Made by a program: the position numbers and the translations under genes
In this document: piece by piece, positions 1 through 8,861 of the stretch
Position numbering within the stretch: the first letter of the stretch is position 1
How the letters are laid out: every line of letters begins with the position of its first letter
Assembly: GCA_035546855.1 (NCBI GenBank)
Contig: DASZVY010000060.1
Location: 1 to 64,000, forward strand
Source of the DNA: Nitrobacter sp035546855
GTDB taxonomy: Bacteria; Pseudomonadota; Alphaproteobacteria; Rhizobiales; Xanthobacteraceae
DNA length: 64,000 nucleotides
Reading direction: 5' to 3'
The notes under the pieces: model-generated
What the model was told of the DNA's origin: nothing
Databases searched by the model: none
The model's input: the letters and a program-made list of their open reading frames with translations, nothing else

Positions 1-513
1 CTGAAATCGCAGCGCACAAAACTTGCGGCGGAACTGCGCGGCATCACGCGCGCGTCGGGGAACAAGCTCCTCATCGCCAACGACGCCGATCTTGCCGCAC
101 GCCTCGGCGCGGACGGGATTCATCTTTCGGAAGATCGTGCAGGACAGGCGTTCCACTGGCGTGCGTTACATCCCCGCTGGATCATCACCGCGGCGGCGCA
201 CAACGCACGCACGACATGTCTGCCCGCGCTGGACGCCGTGTTTCTCAGCCCGGTCTTCGCCACGCAAAGCCATCCGGAACGTGTGCCGCTTGGCGGGATA
301 ATGCTCCGCTGCATAGCCATGCTCGCACGCGCGCCCGTTTATGCCTTGGGTGGTATTGATGATCGGACCGTTGCCCGGCTCATGGACGCCCCTCTGATCG
401 GCCTTGCCGCAATCGGTGGCCTTTCGGCAGCCGGCCACCAGCGGCGATCACCCATGCCTGCCACCGACCTTAAACCTCCGCAACGAATGTCCGGATTTGT
501 TAAGTCCCTATAA
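1..513 (+). CDS. Thiamine-phosphate synthase family protein, 3' part only
   Basis: The frame is open from base 1, so the 5' end lies outside the window; 170 residues are visible. They fit the second half of the ThiE/TenI TIM barrel: the segments 'LLIANDADLA', 'GADGIHLSE', 'LSPVFATQSHP' and 'YALGGID' match the family's successive strands around the phosphate- and pyrimidine-binding loops. ThiE joins hydroxymethylpyrimidine diphosphate and thiazole phosphate to make thiamine phosphate in the cytoplasm; some alphaproteobacterial paralogues of this fold are instead TenI-like or of unknown substrate. The C-terminal tail after 'GLAAIGGLSAAG' looks unrelated to the barrel. The family call is sound; the exact function is not certain. 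Confidence 0.75.
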   Translation: MKSQRTKLAAELRGITRASGNKLLIANDADLAARLGADGIHLSEDRAGQAFHWRALHPRWIITAAAHNARTTCLPALDAVFLSPVFATQSHPERVPLGGIMLRCIAMLARAPVYALGGIDDRTVARLMDAPLIGLAAIGGLSAAGHQRRSPMPATDLKPPQRMSGFVKSL

Positions 514-624
514 TTAAAGCCGAACCCCTTACGACGGGCGGAACCAGCCAAGTTGCACGGCCCGAAACGGGCCAGTATAAGCGCCCGGGGTTCCGATGGC
601 CGCTGGCCACCATAAGGGTTTGAA

Positions 625-1074
625 ATGATTATGCGTGTTCCAGCCATCCTTCTCTGCGCCCTGCTCCTGGCGTCCTGCGGCTCTTCCTCGGATGACGCGG
701 ACATGCCCGATACGAGCACCGGCTCTACGGCGATTTCCGGCGGCCGCGCGATGGGGGTGAACTCCTATCTGTGGCATGCCACGCTCGACACGCTGTCTTT
801 CATGCCGCTGCAATCGGCCGATCCGTTCGGCGGCGTGATCATCACCAACTGGTATTCCGATCCGGCGAATCCGAACGAGCGCATGCGCGTGACGGTCTAT
901 ATTCTGGACCGCCGCCTGCGCGCCGACGGCATCAAGATCTCCGTCTTCCGCCAGACCCGTTCCGCTGATGGTTGGGTGGACGCGCAGGTCAATCCCGACA
1001 CCGCCAACAAGCTGGAAGACGCGATCCTCGTCCGGGCGCGCGAACTTCGACTTGCGACCGCCCCCCAAGACTAA
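625..1074 (+). CDS. DUF3576 lipoprotein
   Basis: A 149-residue secreted protein. Residues 1-17 form a short signal peptide ending in the lipobox 'LLASC', so Cys18 would be lipidated and the protein anchored in a membrane. The remainder ('GVNSYLWHATLDTLSF', 'GGVIITNWYSDP') matches the DUF3576 family, found next to leuS in many alphaproteobacteria; its role is unknown. A second in-frame ATG lies two codons downstream and could be the true start. It lies 73 bp before leuS on the same strand and is probably co-transcribed with leuS, lptE and holA. Confidence 0.8.
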   Translation: MIMRVPAILLCALLLASCGSSSDDADMPDTSTGSTAISGGRAMGVNSYLWHATLDTLSFMPLQSADPFGGVIITNWYSDPANPNERMRVTVYILDRRLRADGIKISVFRQTRSADGWVDAQVNPDTANKLEDAILVRARELRLATAPQD

Positions 1075-1147
1075 TCTATTCGCGCTGTAAGCCTTTTCGC
1101 GCCGCCGGCTTCAGCGAGAGCGAAGGCGGCGCAAGAGGAAATTGCAC

Positions 1148-3763
1148 ATGGCGCGCTACAACGCCAAGGAATCGGAACAGCACTGGCAGCGGGAATGGGA
1201 AACCCGCCAGAGCTTCGCCGCAGCCAACGATTCCACCAAGCCCAAAGCCTATGTGCTGGAGATGTTCCCCTATCCGTCGGGGCGCATCCACATGGGGCAT
1301 GTGCGCAACTACACGATGGGCGACGTGGTCGCCCGCTACATGCGCGCCCGCGGCAACAACGTCCTGCACCCGATGGGCTGGGACGCCTTCGGCCTGCCCG
1401 CCGAGAACGCGGCGATGCAGAACCGCATCAACCCGAAGGAATGGACCTACGCCAATATCGCTGCGATGCGGGCGCAACTCAAGACCATGGGCCTTTCGCT
1501 CGACTGGAGCCGCGAATTCGCGACCTGCGACGAAGACTACTACGCCCAGCAGCAGAAGCTCTTCCTCGACATGCTGGCGAAGGACCTCGCCTTCCGCCGC
1601 AAGTCGAAGGTGAACTGGGACCCGGTCGACCACACCGTGCTCGCCAACGAGCAGGTGATCGACGGCCGCGGCTGGCGCTCGGGCGCGATCGTCGAGCAGC
1701 GCGAACTGACGCAATGGTTCTTCCGCATCAGCGCCTATGCCGACGAGCTGCTGACCGCGCTCGACGGTCTCGACCGCTGGCCGGACAAGGTGCGCATCAT
1801 GCAGCGCAACTGGATCGGCAAATCCGAAGGTCTTCATTTCGAGTTCAGCCTGATCGGTGCGCCCGGGGGCTTCGAAAAACTGCCGGTGTTCACCACCCGC
1901 CCCGACACAATGTACGGCCCGACGTTCGCGGCGGTCTCGCCGGATCATCCGCTCGCCAAGGCGCTGGCGGAGAAAGATCCGAAGGCCGCCGCCTTCATCG
2001 AGGAATGCCACCGGATCGGCACATCGCAGGCCGACATCGATACGGCGGAGAAACTCGGCTACGACACCGGGATCAAGGCGCAGCATCCCGGCGACGCGTC
2101 GATCAGGCTGCCGCTCTATATCGCCAACTTCGTGCTGATGGACTACGGCACCGGCGCGATCATCGGCTGCCCCGCGCACGACCAGCGCGACCTCGACTTC
2201 GCCCGCAAGTATGGCCTGCCCGTCATCGACGTGTTCGTGCCGCTCGCAACCGGCGAGCGCGTCACCGACGTCGCCTTCGTGCCGCCAAAAACCGATACCG
2301 TGCGCTACGTTCAGTGGGCGGGCAAGCCGGGCGTGATGACCTGCGAGGAGGCGATGAAGCGCTCGCTTGCGATGTTCGAGCGCGAGGGTTGGGGCCGCCG
2401 CGAAGTCAATTTCCGCCTGCGCGACTGGGGCATCTCGCGCCAGCGCTACTGGGGTTGCCCGATTCCGGTCATTCACTGCGCCAGATGCGACGTCGTGCCG
2501 GTGCCGGACCAGGACCTGCCGGTCGCGCTGCCGGACGATGTGACGTTCGACAAGCCGGGCAACGCGCTCGACCATCATCCGACCTGGAAGTACGTGAAGT
2601 GCCCGCAGTGCGGCGGCGATGCGCGGCGCGAGACCGATACCATGGACACCTTCGTGGATTCGTCGTGGTACTTCGCGCGCTTCACCGATCCGTGGAACGA
2701 CACCGCGCCGACGACGCCTGCCGTGGTCAACCGGATGATGCCGGTCGATCAGTACATCGGCGGCGTCGAACACGCGATCCTGCACCTGCTCTATTCGCGC
2801 TTCTTCACGCGCGCCATGAAGGCCACCGGCCATATCGCCATGGACGAGCCGTTCAAGGGCATGTTCACGCAGGGCATGGTGGTGCACGAGACCTACCGCA
2901 AGGCGGACGGCGGCTATGCCTCGCCGGCAGAGATCAACATCGCGGTCGACGGCAGTAGCCGTCGCGCCACGCTGATCGATGGCGGCGCCGAGGTGACGAT
3001 CGGATCGATCGAGAAGATGTCGAAGTCCAAGCGCAACACTGTGGACCCCGACGACATCATCGGCACCTATGGCGCCGATACCGCGCGCTGGTTCATGCTG
3101 TCGGATTCGCCGCCGGACCGCGACGTGATCTGGAGCGAGGAAGGCGTCAAGGGCGCGTCGCGCTTCATGCAGCGGCTGTGGCGGCTGGTGAACGATTCGG
3201 CGGCCGTCGCCAAATCGGCGCCGGCGGCGCGGCCCGCGACGTTCGGGGCTGACGCCCTGAAATTGCGCAAGGCCACCCACGGCGCGCTCGACAAGGTCTT
3301 GAGCGGAATCGAACGGCTGCACTTCAACGTCTGCCTGGCGCATATCCGCGAATTCGCCAACGCGCTGGGCGATGTGCTGACCCGGCACGCCACGGCGGCT
3401 CCCGACCTGGCTCCCGACCTGGCTTGGGCGATCGGCGAGGCCGCGGCCGTCCTGGTCCAGCTCGTCAGTCCGATGATGCCGCACCTCGCCGAGGAATGCT
3501 GGCAGGCTCTCGGACAAAAGGGATTGGTCTCCGAGGCGCATTGGCCACAAATCGAGCGCGATTTGCTGGTCGAAGAGACCCACACGCTGCCGGTTCAGGT
3601 GAATGGGCGAAAACGGGGTGAGGTGACGGTCGCCGCCGGCGCGCAGAATCCGGAAATTGAGGCTGCCGTTTTGGCGCTCGATGCGGTAAAACAAGCGCTG
3701 GGCGGCAAGCCTGCCCGCAAGATCATCGTTGTCCCGCAAAGGATCGTGAATGTCGTTGGCTAA
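1148..3763 (+). CDS. leuS: Leucyl-tRNA synthetase
   Basis: Class I aminoacyl-tRNA synthetase that charges tRNA-Leu in the cytoplasm; 871 residues, the usual length. The HIGH signature appears as HMGH (residues 48-51), and KMSKS is at residues 623-627. The CP1 editing domain is present (for example 'FTTRPDTMYGPTF'), as are Cys pairs typical of the zinc-binding insertions ('CPQCGG'). ATG 1148 is chosen over a TTG at 1142 because AGAGGAA lies just upstream and residues after it start like the family ('MARYNAKE'). The stop overlaps the lptE start by 14 bp, implying translational coupling. Confidence 0.97.
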   Translation: MARYNAKESEQHWQREWETRQSFAAANDSTKPKAYVLEMFPYPSGRIHMGHVRNYTMGDVVARYMRARGNNVLHPMGWDAFGLPAENAAMQNRINPKEWTYANIAAMRAQLKTMGLSLDWSREFATCDEDYYAQQQKLFLDMLAKDLAFRRKSKVNWDPVDHTVLANEQVIDGRGWRSGAIVEQRELTQWFFRISAYADELLTALDGLDRWPDKVRIMQRNWIGKSEGLHFEFSLIGAPGGFEKLPVFTTRPDTMYGPTFAAVSPDHPLAKALAEKDPKAAAFIEECHRIGTSQADIDTAEKLGYDTGIKAQHPGDASIRLPLYIANFVLMDYGTGAIIGCPAHDQRDLDFARKYGLPVIDVFVPLATGERVTDVAFVPPKTDTVRYVQWAGKPGVMTCEEAMKRSLAMFEREGWGRREVNFRLRDWGISRQRYWGCPIPVIHCARCDVVPVPDQDLPVALPDDVTFDKPGNALDHHPTWKYVKCPQCGGDARRETDTMDTFVDSSWYFARFTDPWNDTAPTTPAVVNRMMPVDQYIGGVEHAILHLLYSRFFTRAMKATGHIAMDEPFKGMFTQGMVVHETYRKADGGYASPAEINIAVDGSSRRATLIDGGAEVTIGSIEKMSKSKRNTVDPDDIIGTYGADTARWFMLSDSPPDRDVIWSEEGVKGASRFMQRLWRLVNDSAAVAKSAPAARPATFGADALKLRKATHGALDKVLSGIERLHFNVCLAHIREFANALGDVLTRHATAAPDLAPDLAWAIGEAAAVLVQLVSPMMPHLAEECWQALGQKGLVSEAHWPQIERDLLVEETHTLPVQVNGRKRGEVTVAAGAQNPEIEAAVLALDAVKQALGGKPARKIIVVPQRIVNVVG

Positions 3764-4376
3764 GGCCTGGCCGAAGCTTGGAATCGGAAGATTTGGGATC
3801 GGCGCGAAGGGCCGCCCTGACGTCGGACGAAGGGCGAGCCTTCGGATCGGCGCGCGGCTGATCGCCGTGGCCGCGCTGGGCGCGCTGACCGCGGGCTGTT
3901 TCCATCCCATGTACGCCGAGCACACCGACGGCACGCCGGGGCTTCGCGAGAAGCTGATGGGCGTCGATATTCCGCCGTTAAACTATCCGAACGCCTCGCG
4001 CGAGGCGCGGCTCGGCGTCGAAATCCGCAATGCCCTGGCGTTCAAGCTGTACGGCGGCCCGACCGGTGCGCCGCCGACCCATCAGCTCAAGATTCGCATC
4101 TCCACCAGCCGATCATCGCTGATGACGGATCCGACCACGGCGCTGCCGACCAACGAGAACTACGCGATCGACGCCACCTTTCAGCTCGTCGAGGTCGCGA
4201 CCGGAAAGACCGTGCTGACCGGAAGCACCTTCGCTCACGTCTCCTACGACATCCCGGGTTCTCTGGAACGCTTCGCGCGGGCGCGCGCCTTCCGCGATGC
4301 CGAGGATCGCGCCGCACAGGAAATCGCCGAGAAACTCAATACACGCCTCGCCTCGTTCTTCAGCGCTGGCATTTGA
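3750..4376 (+). CDS. lptE: LPS-assembly lipoprotein LptE
   Basis: LptE is the outer-membrane lipoprotein that plugs the LptD barrel and helps insert lipopolysaccharide. The 208-residue product has a positively charged N-terminus, a hydrophobic stretch and the lipobox 'LTAGC' with Cys50, followed by 'FHPMY', a typical start of the mature protein in alphaproteobacteria. The 49-residue pre-cysteine region is long, but no later start codon gives a credible signal peptide and AAGGA sits 7 bp before ATG 3750. Placement after leuS and before holA is the conserved leuS-lptE-holA order. Confidence 0.9.
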   Translation: MSLAKAWPKLGIGRFGIGAKGRPDVGRRASLRIGARLIAVAALGALTAGCFHPMYAEHTDGTPGLREKLMGVDIPPLNYPNASREARLGVEIRNALAFKLYGGPTGAPPTHQLKIRISTSRSSLMTDPTTALPTNENYAIDATFQLVEVATGKTVLTGSTFAHVSYDIPGSLERFARARAFRDAEDRAAQEIAEKLNTRLASFFSAGI

Positions 4377-4388
4377 GGCTGCCCTGCC

Positions 4389-5417
4389 GTGGTCGCATTG
4401 CGCGGACGGGAGATCGACGCCTTCCTCGCCCGGCCTGATCCGGCCCGACCCATCATCCTGCTTTACGGTCCCGACACTGGCCTTGTGCGCGAACGCGCGG
4501 AGGCGTTGATCGCATCCGCCGTGGACGATCCCAACGATCCGTTCTCGCTGGTTCGGCTCGACGGCGACGAACTGGCCGCCGAACCGTCGCGGCTGGTGGA
4601 CGAGGCGATGACGGTGCCGCTGTTCGGCGGCCGTCGCGCCATCCGCGTCAAGGCCGGCGCCCGCAGCTTCGCCAGCGGCGTGGACACGCTGGCGGACTCC
4701 CCGATCAGGGATTGCCGCATCGTGATCGAGGCCGGCGAGTTGCGGCCGGACGCGCCGCTGCGCAAAGCCTGCGAGCGCGCGAAAACGGCGGTCGCCATCG
4801 CCTGCTATCCCGACACCGAGCGCGATCTCGCCAGACTGATCGACGACGAACTCCGGGCCTCCAACCTGAAGATCGCGCCCGACGCCCGCGCCACGCTGAT
4901 GTCGCTGCTCGGCGGCGACCGGCAGGCGTCGCGCAACGAGTTGCGCAAGATCGCGCTCTATGCCCATGGGCAACGCGAGGTGACGCTGGACGACGTGATG
5001 GCGGTGGTGTCGGACGCATCGGACTTCAAGCTCGATCCGATCGTCGACGGCGCCTTCGCCGGGCAGCCCGCCACGGTCGAAACCGAATTCGCCAAAGCGA
5101 TGGTGGCCGGCACTTACCCCGGTCTCATTATTTCCGCCGCGCAACGGCAAGTCGCGGCCTTGCACAAGGCGGCGCTTTTGATGGACGGCGGCGCATCCGC
5201 GTCCGGCGCGGCCGAAAGCGGATTTCCGCGGCTGCACTTTTCGCGCAAGAATGTGGTGGAAACGGCCTTGCGCAATTTCAGCGCGGCCCGCCTCGAGCAG
5301 GTGATGGATCAACTCGCAACCGCCGCGCTCGACGTGCGCCGGCAGTCGTCCCTTGCCGCCGTCATCGCCCAGCGCACGCTGATGTCGATCGCGGTGAATG
5401 CGCGGCGGCGGGGATAA
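4389..5417 (+). CDS. holA: DNA polymerase III delta subunit
   Basis: HolA is the clamp-loader subunit that opens the beta sliding clamp. The 342-residue product begins with a GTG start and has the N-terminal AAA-like segment ('PIILLYGPDTGLVRERAE') and a DNA_pol3_delta C-terminal helical region with 'LLGGDRQASRNELRKIALY', a hallmark of the family. It starts 12 bp after lptE and is the last gene of this operon. Downstream lies a palindromic repeat separating it from the convergent parB. Confidence 0.93.
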   Translation: MVALRGREIDAFLARPDPARPIILLYGPDTGLVRERAEALIASAVDDPNDPFSLVRLDGDELAAEPSRLVDEAMTVPLFGGRRAIRVKAGARSFASGVDTLADSPIRDCRIVIEAGELRPDAPLRKACERAKTAVAIACYPDTERDLARLIDDELRASNLKIAPDARATLMSLLGGDRQASRNELRKIALYAHGQREVTLDDVMAVVSDASDFKLDPIVDGAFAGQPATVETEFAKAMVAGTYPGLIISAAQRQVAALHKAALLMDGGASASGAAESGFPRLHFSRKNVVETALRNFSAARLEQVMDQLATAALDVRRQSSLAAVIAQRTLMSIAVNARRRG

Positions 5418-5428
5418 CTTCAACTCTC

Positions 5429-5578
5429 GTCATTGCGAGCCAACGGGTCGGCGCCGCAAGCGCGGTCGGGCGCGTATTCGCCGCGCCATGACGCCGCCCG
5501 ATGACAGGCTCCGCGAAGCGATCCAGAACTCGAAAGCAAGAACTGGATTGCTTCGTCGCTCGCGCGCCTCGCAATGAC
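5429..5578. repeat. Palindromic intergenic repeat, family A copy 1
   Basis: Outer ends are GTCATTGCGAG and CTCGCAATGAC, exact inverted repeats; internally 'GAAGCGATCCAG' and 'CTGGATTGCTTCGTCG' also pair. The same termini occur at 6547-6663 and 24319-24398. It fills the gap between convergent holA and parB and could fold in either transcript and act as a bidirectional terminator. This resembles the dispersed REP-like palindromes of Bradyrhizobium-type genomes. Confidence 0.8.
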
Positions 5579-5589
5579 GGAGGAGACGA

Positions 5590-6471
5590 TTATCCCTGCC
5601 CGTCCAGCCGCCGCAAAATCTCGTCGAGCTGCTCGAGATCGCGGTAGCGGATCTGCACGACACCGCCGGGACTTTTGTGATCGACCGTCACCGCGAGGCC
5701 GAGCGCGTCGCTGACGCGCTTTTCCAGCGCGAGCGTATCGGGGTCTTTCTGCGGCTTGCCGGCGCGCGCTTTCTGCGGCTTGCGCGCCGGCACGCCCTCC
5801 TCGTGCGCCAGCGCCTCGGTCTGCCGCACGCTCAGGCCCTCCGCGACGATGCGCTTCGCAGCCCCGGAAGGATCGGGCACGCCGATCAGCGCGCGCGCAT
5901 GGCCGGCCGACAGCTCGCCGGATGCGATCAGCGCCTGCACGTCGTCGGGCAGCTTCGTCAGCCGCATCATGTTGGCGACATGGCTGCGGCTCTTGCCGAC
6001 AAGTTTCGCGATCTCGTCCTGGCTGTGTTTGTAATCGTTGGCGAGCGCGTGATAGCCCTGCGATTCCTCCATCGCGTTGAGGTCCTCGCGCTGCACGTTT
6101 TCGATGATCGCGAATTCCAGCGCGACGGCGTCGCTGACGTCGACCGGAACGATCGGCACCTCGTGCAGCCCCGCGAGCTGCGACGCGCGCCAGCGGCGCT
6201 CGCCGGCGATGATCTCGTAGCGATCCTGCGTGCCCTTCACCGGGCGCACCACGATCGGCTGGATCACGCCGTGCTGGCGGATCGAATCGGCGAGCTCGCC
6301 GAGCTCCGCGTCGGCGAAGGCGCGGCGCGGATTGCGCGGATTGGCTTTCAGGAATTCGATCGGCACCTTGCGCTGCGCGCGCGGGCGCTCGACATGCGCG
6401 GCCTCTCCGCCGACATCACCGATCAGACTTGCAAGACCGCGGCCCAGTCGCGAACGCGCTTCGTCGGCCAT
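5590..6471 (-). CDS. parB: Chromosome-partitioning protein ParB
   Basis: ParB is the CTP-dependent clamp that loads at parS sites and spreads along the origin region for chromosome segregation with ParA. The 293-residue protein has the N-terminal motif 'RLGRGLASLIG', the ParB/Srx nucleotide-binding box 'GERRWRAS', the helix-turn-helix region 'QDEIAKLVGKSRSHVANM' and a C-terminal dimer domain. ATG 6471 is preferred over an upstream in-frame ATG at 6492 because GGGAG lies about 8 bp before it. It is downstream of parA on the same strand, 223 bp away, with a repeat between them. Confidence 0.96.
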   Translation of the reverse strand: MADEARSRLGRGLASLIGDVGGEAAHVERPRAQRKVPIEFLKANPRNPRRAFADAELGELADSIRQHGVIQPIVVRPVKGTQDRYEIIAGERRWRASQLAGLHEVPIVPVDVSDAVALEFAIIENVQREDLNAMEESQGYHALANDYKHSQDEIAKLVGKSRSHVANMMRLTKLPDDVQALIASGELSAGHARALIGVPDPSGAAKRIVAEGLSVRQTEALAHEEGVPARKPQKARAGKPQKDPDTLALEKRVSDALGLAVTVDHKSPGGVVQIRYRDLEQLDEILRRLDGQG

Positions 6472-6546
6472 CGCCAGCTCCCTTGGATTCACCCGCGGTA
6501 CTCCGGATCAAACAATCGAAATTGACGATCTTTATCGCCTATATCC

Positions 6547-6663
6547 GTCATTGCGAGGAGGCGCAGCCGACGAAGCAATCCAGTTCTTGCCTCGTAACTT
6601 TCTGGATTGCTTCGCCTAGCGCAAAATTCGCGATTGCGAATTTTGTCGCGGGCTCGCAATGAC
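6547..6663. repeat. Palindromic intergenic repeat, family A copy 2
   Basis: Same outer termini as the copy at 5429-5578 (GTCATTGCGAG ... CTCGCAATGAC) and the same inner CAATCCAG/CTGGATTG arms. It also carries a nested palindrome, CAAAATTCGCGATTGCGAATTTTG. It lies between parA and parB, inside what should be one transcription unit, so it may reduce or process the parB message. Confidence 0.8.
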
Positions 6664-6694
6664 GAGGTTATGGTCAGCACTTGCCGATACTTCC

Positions 6695-7549
6695 CTAATG
6701 CGTCGTGCGCAGCTCGCGCTCGCGCTGGATCACTTCGGTCGCGAGCTTGAGATAGGCTTCGCTGCCGGTGCATTTGAGGTCGTAGACCAGCACCGGCTTG
6801 CCGTAGGACGGCGCTTCGGAAATGCGCACATTGCGCGGGATCATGGTGTCGTAGACCTTCGCGCCCATGAACTGGCGCACGTCGGCGACCACCTGGTTCG
6901 ACAGGTTGTTGCGCGAATCGAACATGGTCAGCACGATGCCGTGGATCGACAGGTTCGGATTGAGCGTCGAGCGCACCTGCTCCACCGTCTGCAGCAGTTG
7001 CGACAGGCCTTCGAGCGCGAAGAACTCGCATTGCAGCGGGACAAGGATGGCATCCGACGCCGCCATGGCGTTGACGGTGAGAAGGTTGAGCGACGGCGGA
7101 CAGTCGATCAGCACATAGGTGTAGTCGGTGGTCTCGGTCGCGTTGCTGTTGAGCGCCGCGATCGCGTCACGCAAACGGAAGGCGCGATCCTTGGCGGTGC
7201 CGAGTTCAAGCTCGAGGCCGGAGAGGTCCATGGTCGACGGCGCGATGTGCAGACGCGGCACGGCGGTCGCCACCACGGCCTCGCGCAGCGGCGCTTCGCC
7301 GATCAGCACGTCATAGGTCGAGACATTGCGGTTGCGCCGGTCGATGCCGAGGCCGGTCGAGGCATTGCCCTGCGGATCGAGATCGACGATCAGCACGCGC
7401 TCGCCGATCGCCGCCAGCGCCGTGCCGAGATTAATGGCCGTCGTGGTCTTGCCGACGCCGCCCTTCTGATTGGCGAGCGAAATAATGCGGGGATGCGGCG
7501 GTGGTGTGGATGTCTTATCCCCTTGATATATCTCGTCTATTACGGTCAT
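6695..7549 (-). CDS. parA: Chromosome-partitioning ATPase ParA
   Basis: ParA is the Walker-type ATPase that moves ParB-bound origins across the nucleoid. The 284-residue protein carries the deviant Walker A motif 'KGGVGKTT' at residues 29-36 with its signature lysine, the switch I segment 'DLDPQGNASTGLG', and Walker B 'VLIDCPPSLNLLT'. It is slightly longer than plasmid ParA at the N-terminus, as is common for chromosomal alphaproteobacterial ParA. It starts 14 bp after the rsmG stop, giving the classic rsmG-parA-parB order. Confidence 0.96.
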   Translation of the reverse strand: MTVIDEIYQGDKTSTPPPHPRIISLANQKGGVGKTTTAINLGTALAAIGERVLIVDLDPQGNASTGLGIDRRNRNVSTYDVLIGEAPLREAVVATAVPRLHIAPSTMDLSGLELELGTAKDRAFRLRDAIAALNSNATETTDYTYVLIDCPPSLNLLTVNAMAASDAILVPLQCEFFALEGLSQLLQTVEQVRSTLNPNLSIHGIVLTMFDSRNNLSNQVVADVRQFMGAKVYDTMIPRNVRISEAPSYGKPVLVYDLKCTGSEAYLKLATEVIQRERELRTTH

Positions 7550-7563
7550 AGCACGCCATCTTT

Positions 7564-8214
7564 TTACTTCGACGGAGGATCCTCCCGCCGCTCGATCCGG
7601 TCGAGCTCGACAATCCAGCCTTGCCCCCCAGTGCGGCTGGAATGGAGGCGAGGTTCGATATTCCAGTATTTAGTAGCTTCCGTCAATTCGACATCTACAT
7701 CTTGACCCTTGAGAAATAAGGCTTTGGCGCCCTGTCTCACGAGCGGTTCCGCAAATTCGAGCAGCATCTGTAGCGGCGCCAGCGCGCGGGCGGTGACGCA
7801 ATCCACACCGCCTGCGGACCTTTCCACATAATCCCCGATATCCATCGGATGAATGACGCCCGGCGCGCCGGTGATGCGCAAGGCTTCGCGAAGGAACGCT
7901 GCCTTCTTGGCGTTGCGCTCGACCAGATCGACCCGGGCCCCCGGGACGTCGGCCAGGGCGCAGGCCAGCACGACGCCCGGAAATCCCCCGCCGCTGCCGA
8001 GGTCGGCCCAGCGCCTCGCATCGGGCGCGAGCGCCAGAAGCTGCAGCGAATCCGCGATATGCCGGGTCCAGAGCTGCGGCAGCGTTGACGGCGCCACCAG
8101 ATTGGTCTTGGCCTGCCATTGCTGCAACAGTTCGATATAGGCATCCAGCCGCGCCTCCGTTTCACGTGAAACAGGCGTCAGGGCGAGGGCTGCGGCTTTG
8201 TCAGACAAGGTCAT
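7564..8214 (-). CDS. rsmG: 16S rRNA (guanine-N7) methyltransferase RsmG
   Basis: RsmG (GidB) methylates N7 of a guanine in the 530 loop of 16S rRNA using S-adenosylmethionine. The 216-residue product has the SAM-binding loop 'DLGSGGGFPG' and the preceding family motif 'WTRHIADSLQLL'. The start ATG (8212-8214) overlaps the stop of the upstream acetyltransferase gene by 4 bp. The codons for 'PVSRETE' contain a parS palindrome (8158-8173), so the coding sequence doubles as a ParB-binding site. Confidence 0.95.
   Translation of the reverse strand: MTLSDKAAALALTPVSRETEARLDAYIELLQQWQAKTNLVAPSTLPQLWTRHIADSLQLLALAPDARRWADLGSGGGFPGVVLACALADVPGARVDLVERNAKKAAFLREALRITGAPGVIHPMDIGDYVERSAGGVDCVTARALAPLQMLLEFAEPLVRQGAKALFLKGQDVDVELTEATKYWNIEPRLHSSRTGGQGWIVELDRIERREDPPSK
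8158..8173. promoter_or_regulatory. parS site 1, inside rsmG
   Basis: CGTTTCACGTGAAACA is a 15/16 match to the bacterial parS consensus TGTTTCACGTGAAACA, with a perfect 14-bp palindromic core. It lies within the rsmG coding sequence. ParB is expected to load here. Confidence 0.93.
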
Positions 8215-8750
8215 CGCGAGCGATCGATATCGAGGGCATACCGGCGGTAAGGAAGGCGCCGATCCAGGAGGGGATAATACAGAACGTCATCGCCGGTTGG
8301 CTCAAAGCCTGCGCGGAGGAGAATCCGACCGGACGCGACATTGCCCGCGGCGTGTCCGGCTACGATACGATGCAGGCCGGCATGCTGAAAGGCGAAGTCC
8401 CTGACCAGACATGCCGCCTCCCCGGCAAATCCGCGGCCCCAGCTAGCCTGCTCCAACCAATAACCTAAAACGCCGATTCCCGAGCTGATATCGGCAACAT
8501 CGGCGCAACCGAGAACCCGCCCCTCGAGGCAGACGGCAAAACGATAGGCCGTACCGGACACCCATTCGCTCTCATGCTGACGGATCCATGCCGCCGTCTC
8601 ATCGGCACGCGCGGGAAATTTGGCGCGGCGCAGCCAGCGCGCAACCTCCCGGTCGGCCAGAATGGCATGGGCCGCGACAGCATCAGACTCAGCGAAGCGA
8701 CGCAGGACCAGACGCCGGCCAATGAGCTGGTGGTCAAGCGGGATCGTCAT
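8211..8750 (-). CDS. GNAT-family N-acetyltransferase (RimJ/RimL-like)
   Basis: The 179-residue product has the layout of RimJ/RimL-type acetyltransferases: 'LIGRRLVLRRF' at the N-terminus, strand 'VLGCADVADIS', the acetyl-CoA loop region 'WGRGFAGEAACLVRDFAF', and 'NVASGRILLRAGFEP' near the end. The acceptor is unknown; relatives acetylate protein N-termini or small amines. ATG 8750 is chosen since upstream starts (GTG 8792, ATG 8780) fall in or beside a parS site and add residues not typical of the family; this is uncertain. The stop overlaps the rsmG start by 4 bp, so rsmG translation may be coupled to it. Confidence 0.8.
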   Translation of the reverse strand: MTIPLDHQLIGRRLVLRRFAESDAVAAHAILADREVARWLRRAKFPARADETAAWIRQHESEWVSGTAYRFAVCLEGRVLGCADVADISSGIGVLGYWLEQASWGRGFAGEAACLVRDFAFQHAGLHRIVAGHAAGNVASGRILLRAGFEPTGDDVLYYPLLDRRLPYRRYALDIDRSR

Positions 8751-8784
8751 CTGCAGATCATTACCCTGATACGCCGGCATCGCA

Positions 8785-8800
8785 TGTTTCACGTGAAACA
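8785..8800. promoter_or_regulatory. parS site 2, upstream of the acetyltransferase gene
   Basis: TGTTTCACGTGAAACA, a perfect match to the 16-bp parS consensus, between mnmG and the GNAT gene. A possible GTG start codon at 8792 for the GNAT gene would lie inside it, which argues for the later start. Confidence 0.96.
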
Positions 8801-8861
8801 GCCCGGCCCTCGAATCCGACGTTCGGCCCGGGGTGATCCCATCGAGACCGGAATTTCTTCG

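Noticed and set aside
1076..3934. 952-codon minus-strand open frame opposite leuS
   Set aside because: Exact antisense of leuS and of the lptE start; Arg/His/Asp-rich with no motif. GC-rich codon bias keeps this frame open.
4113..5423. 436-codon minus-strand open frame opposite lptE and holA
   Set aside because: Antisense of two recognised genes; no motif or ribosome-binding site.
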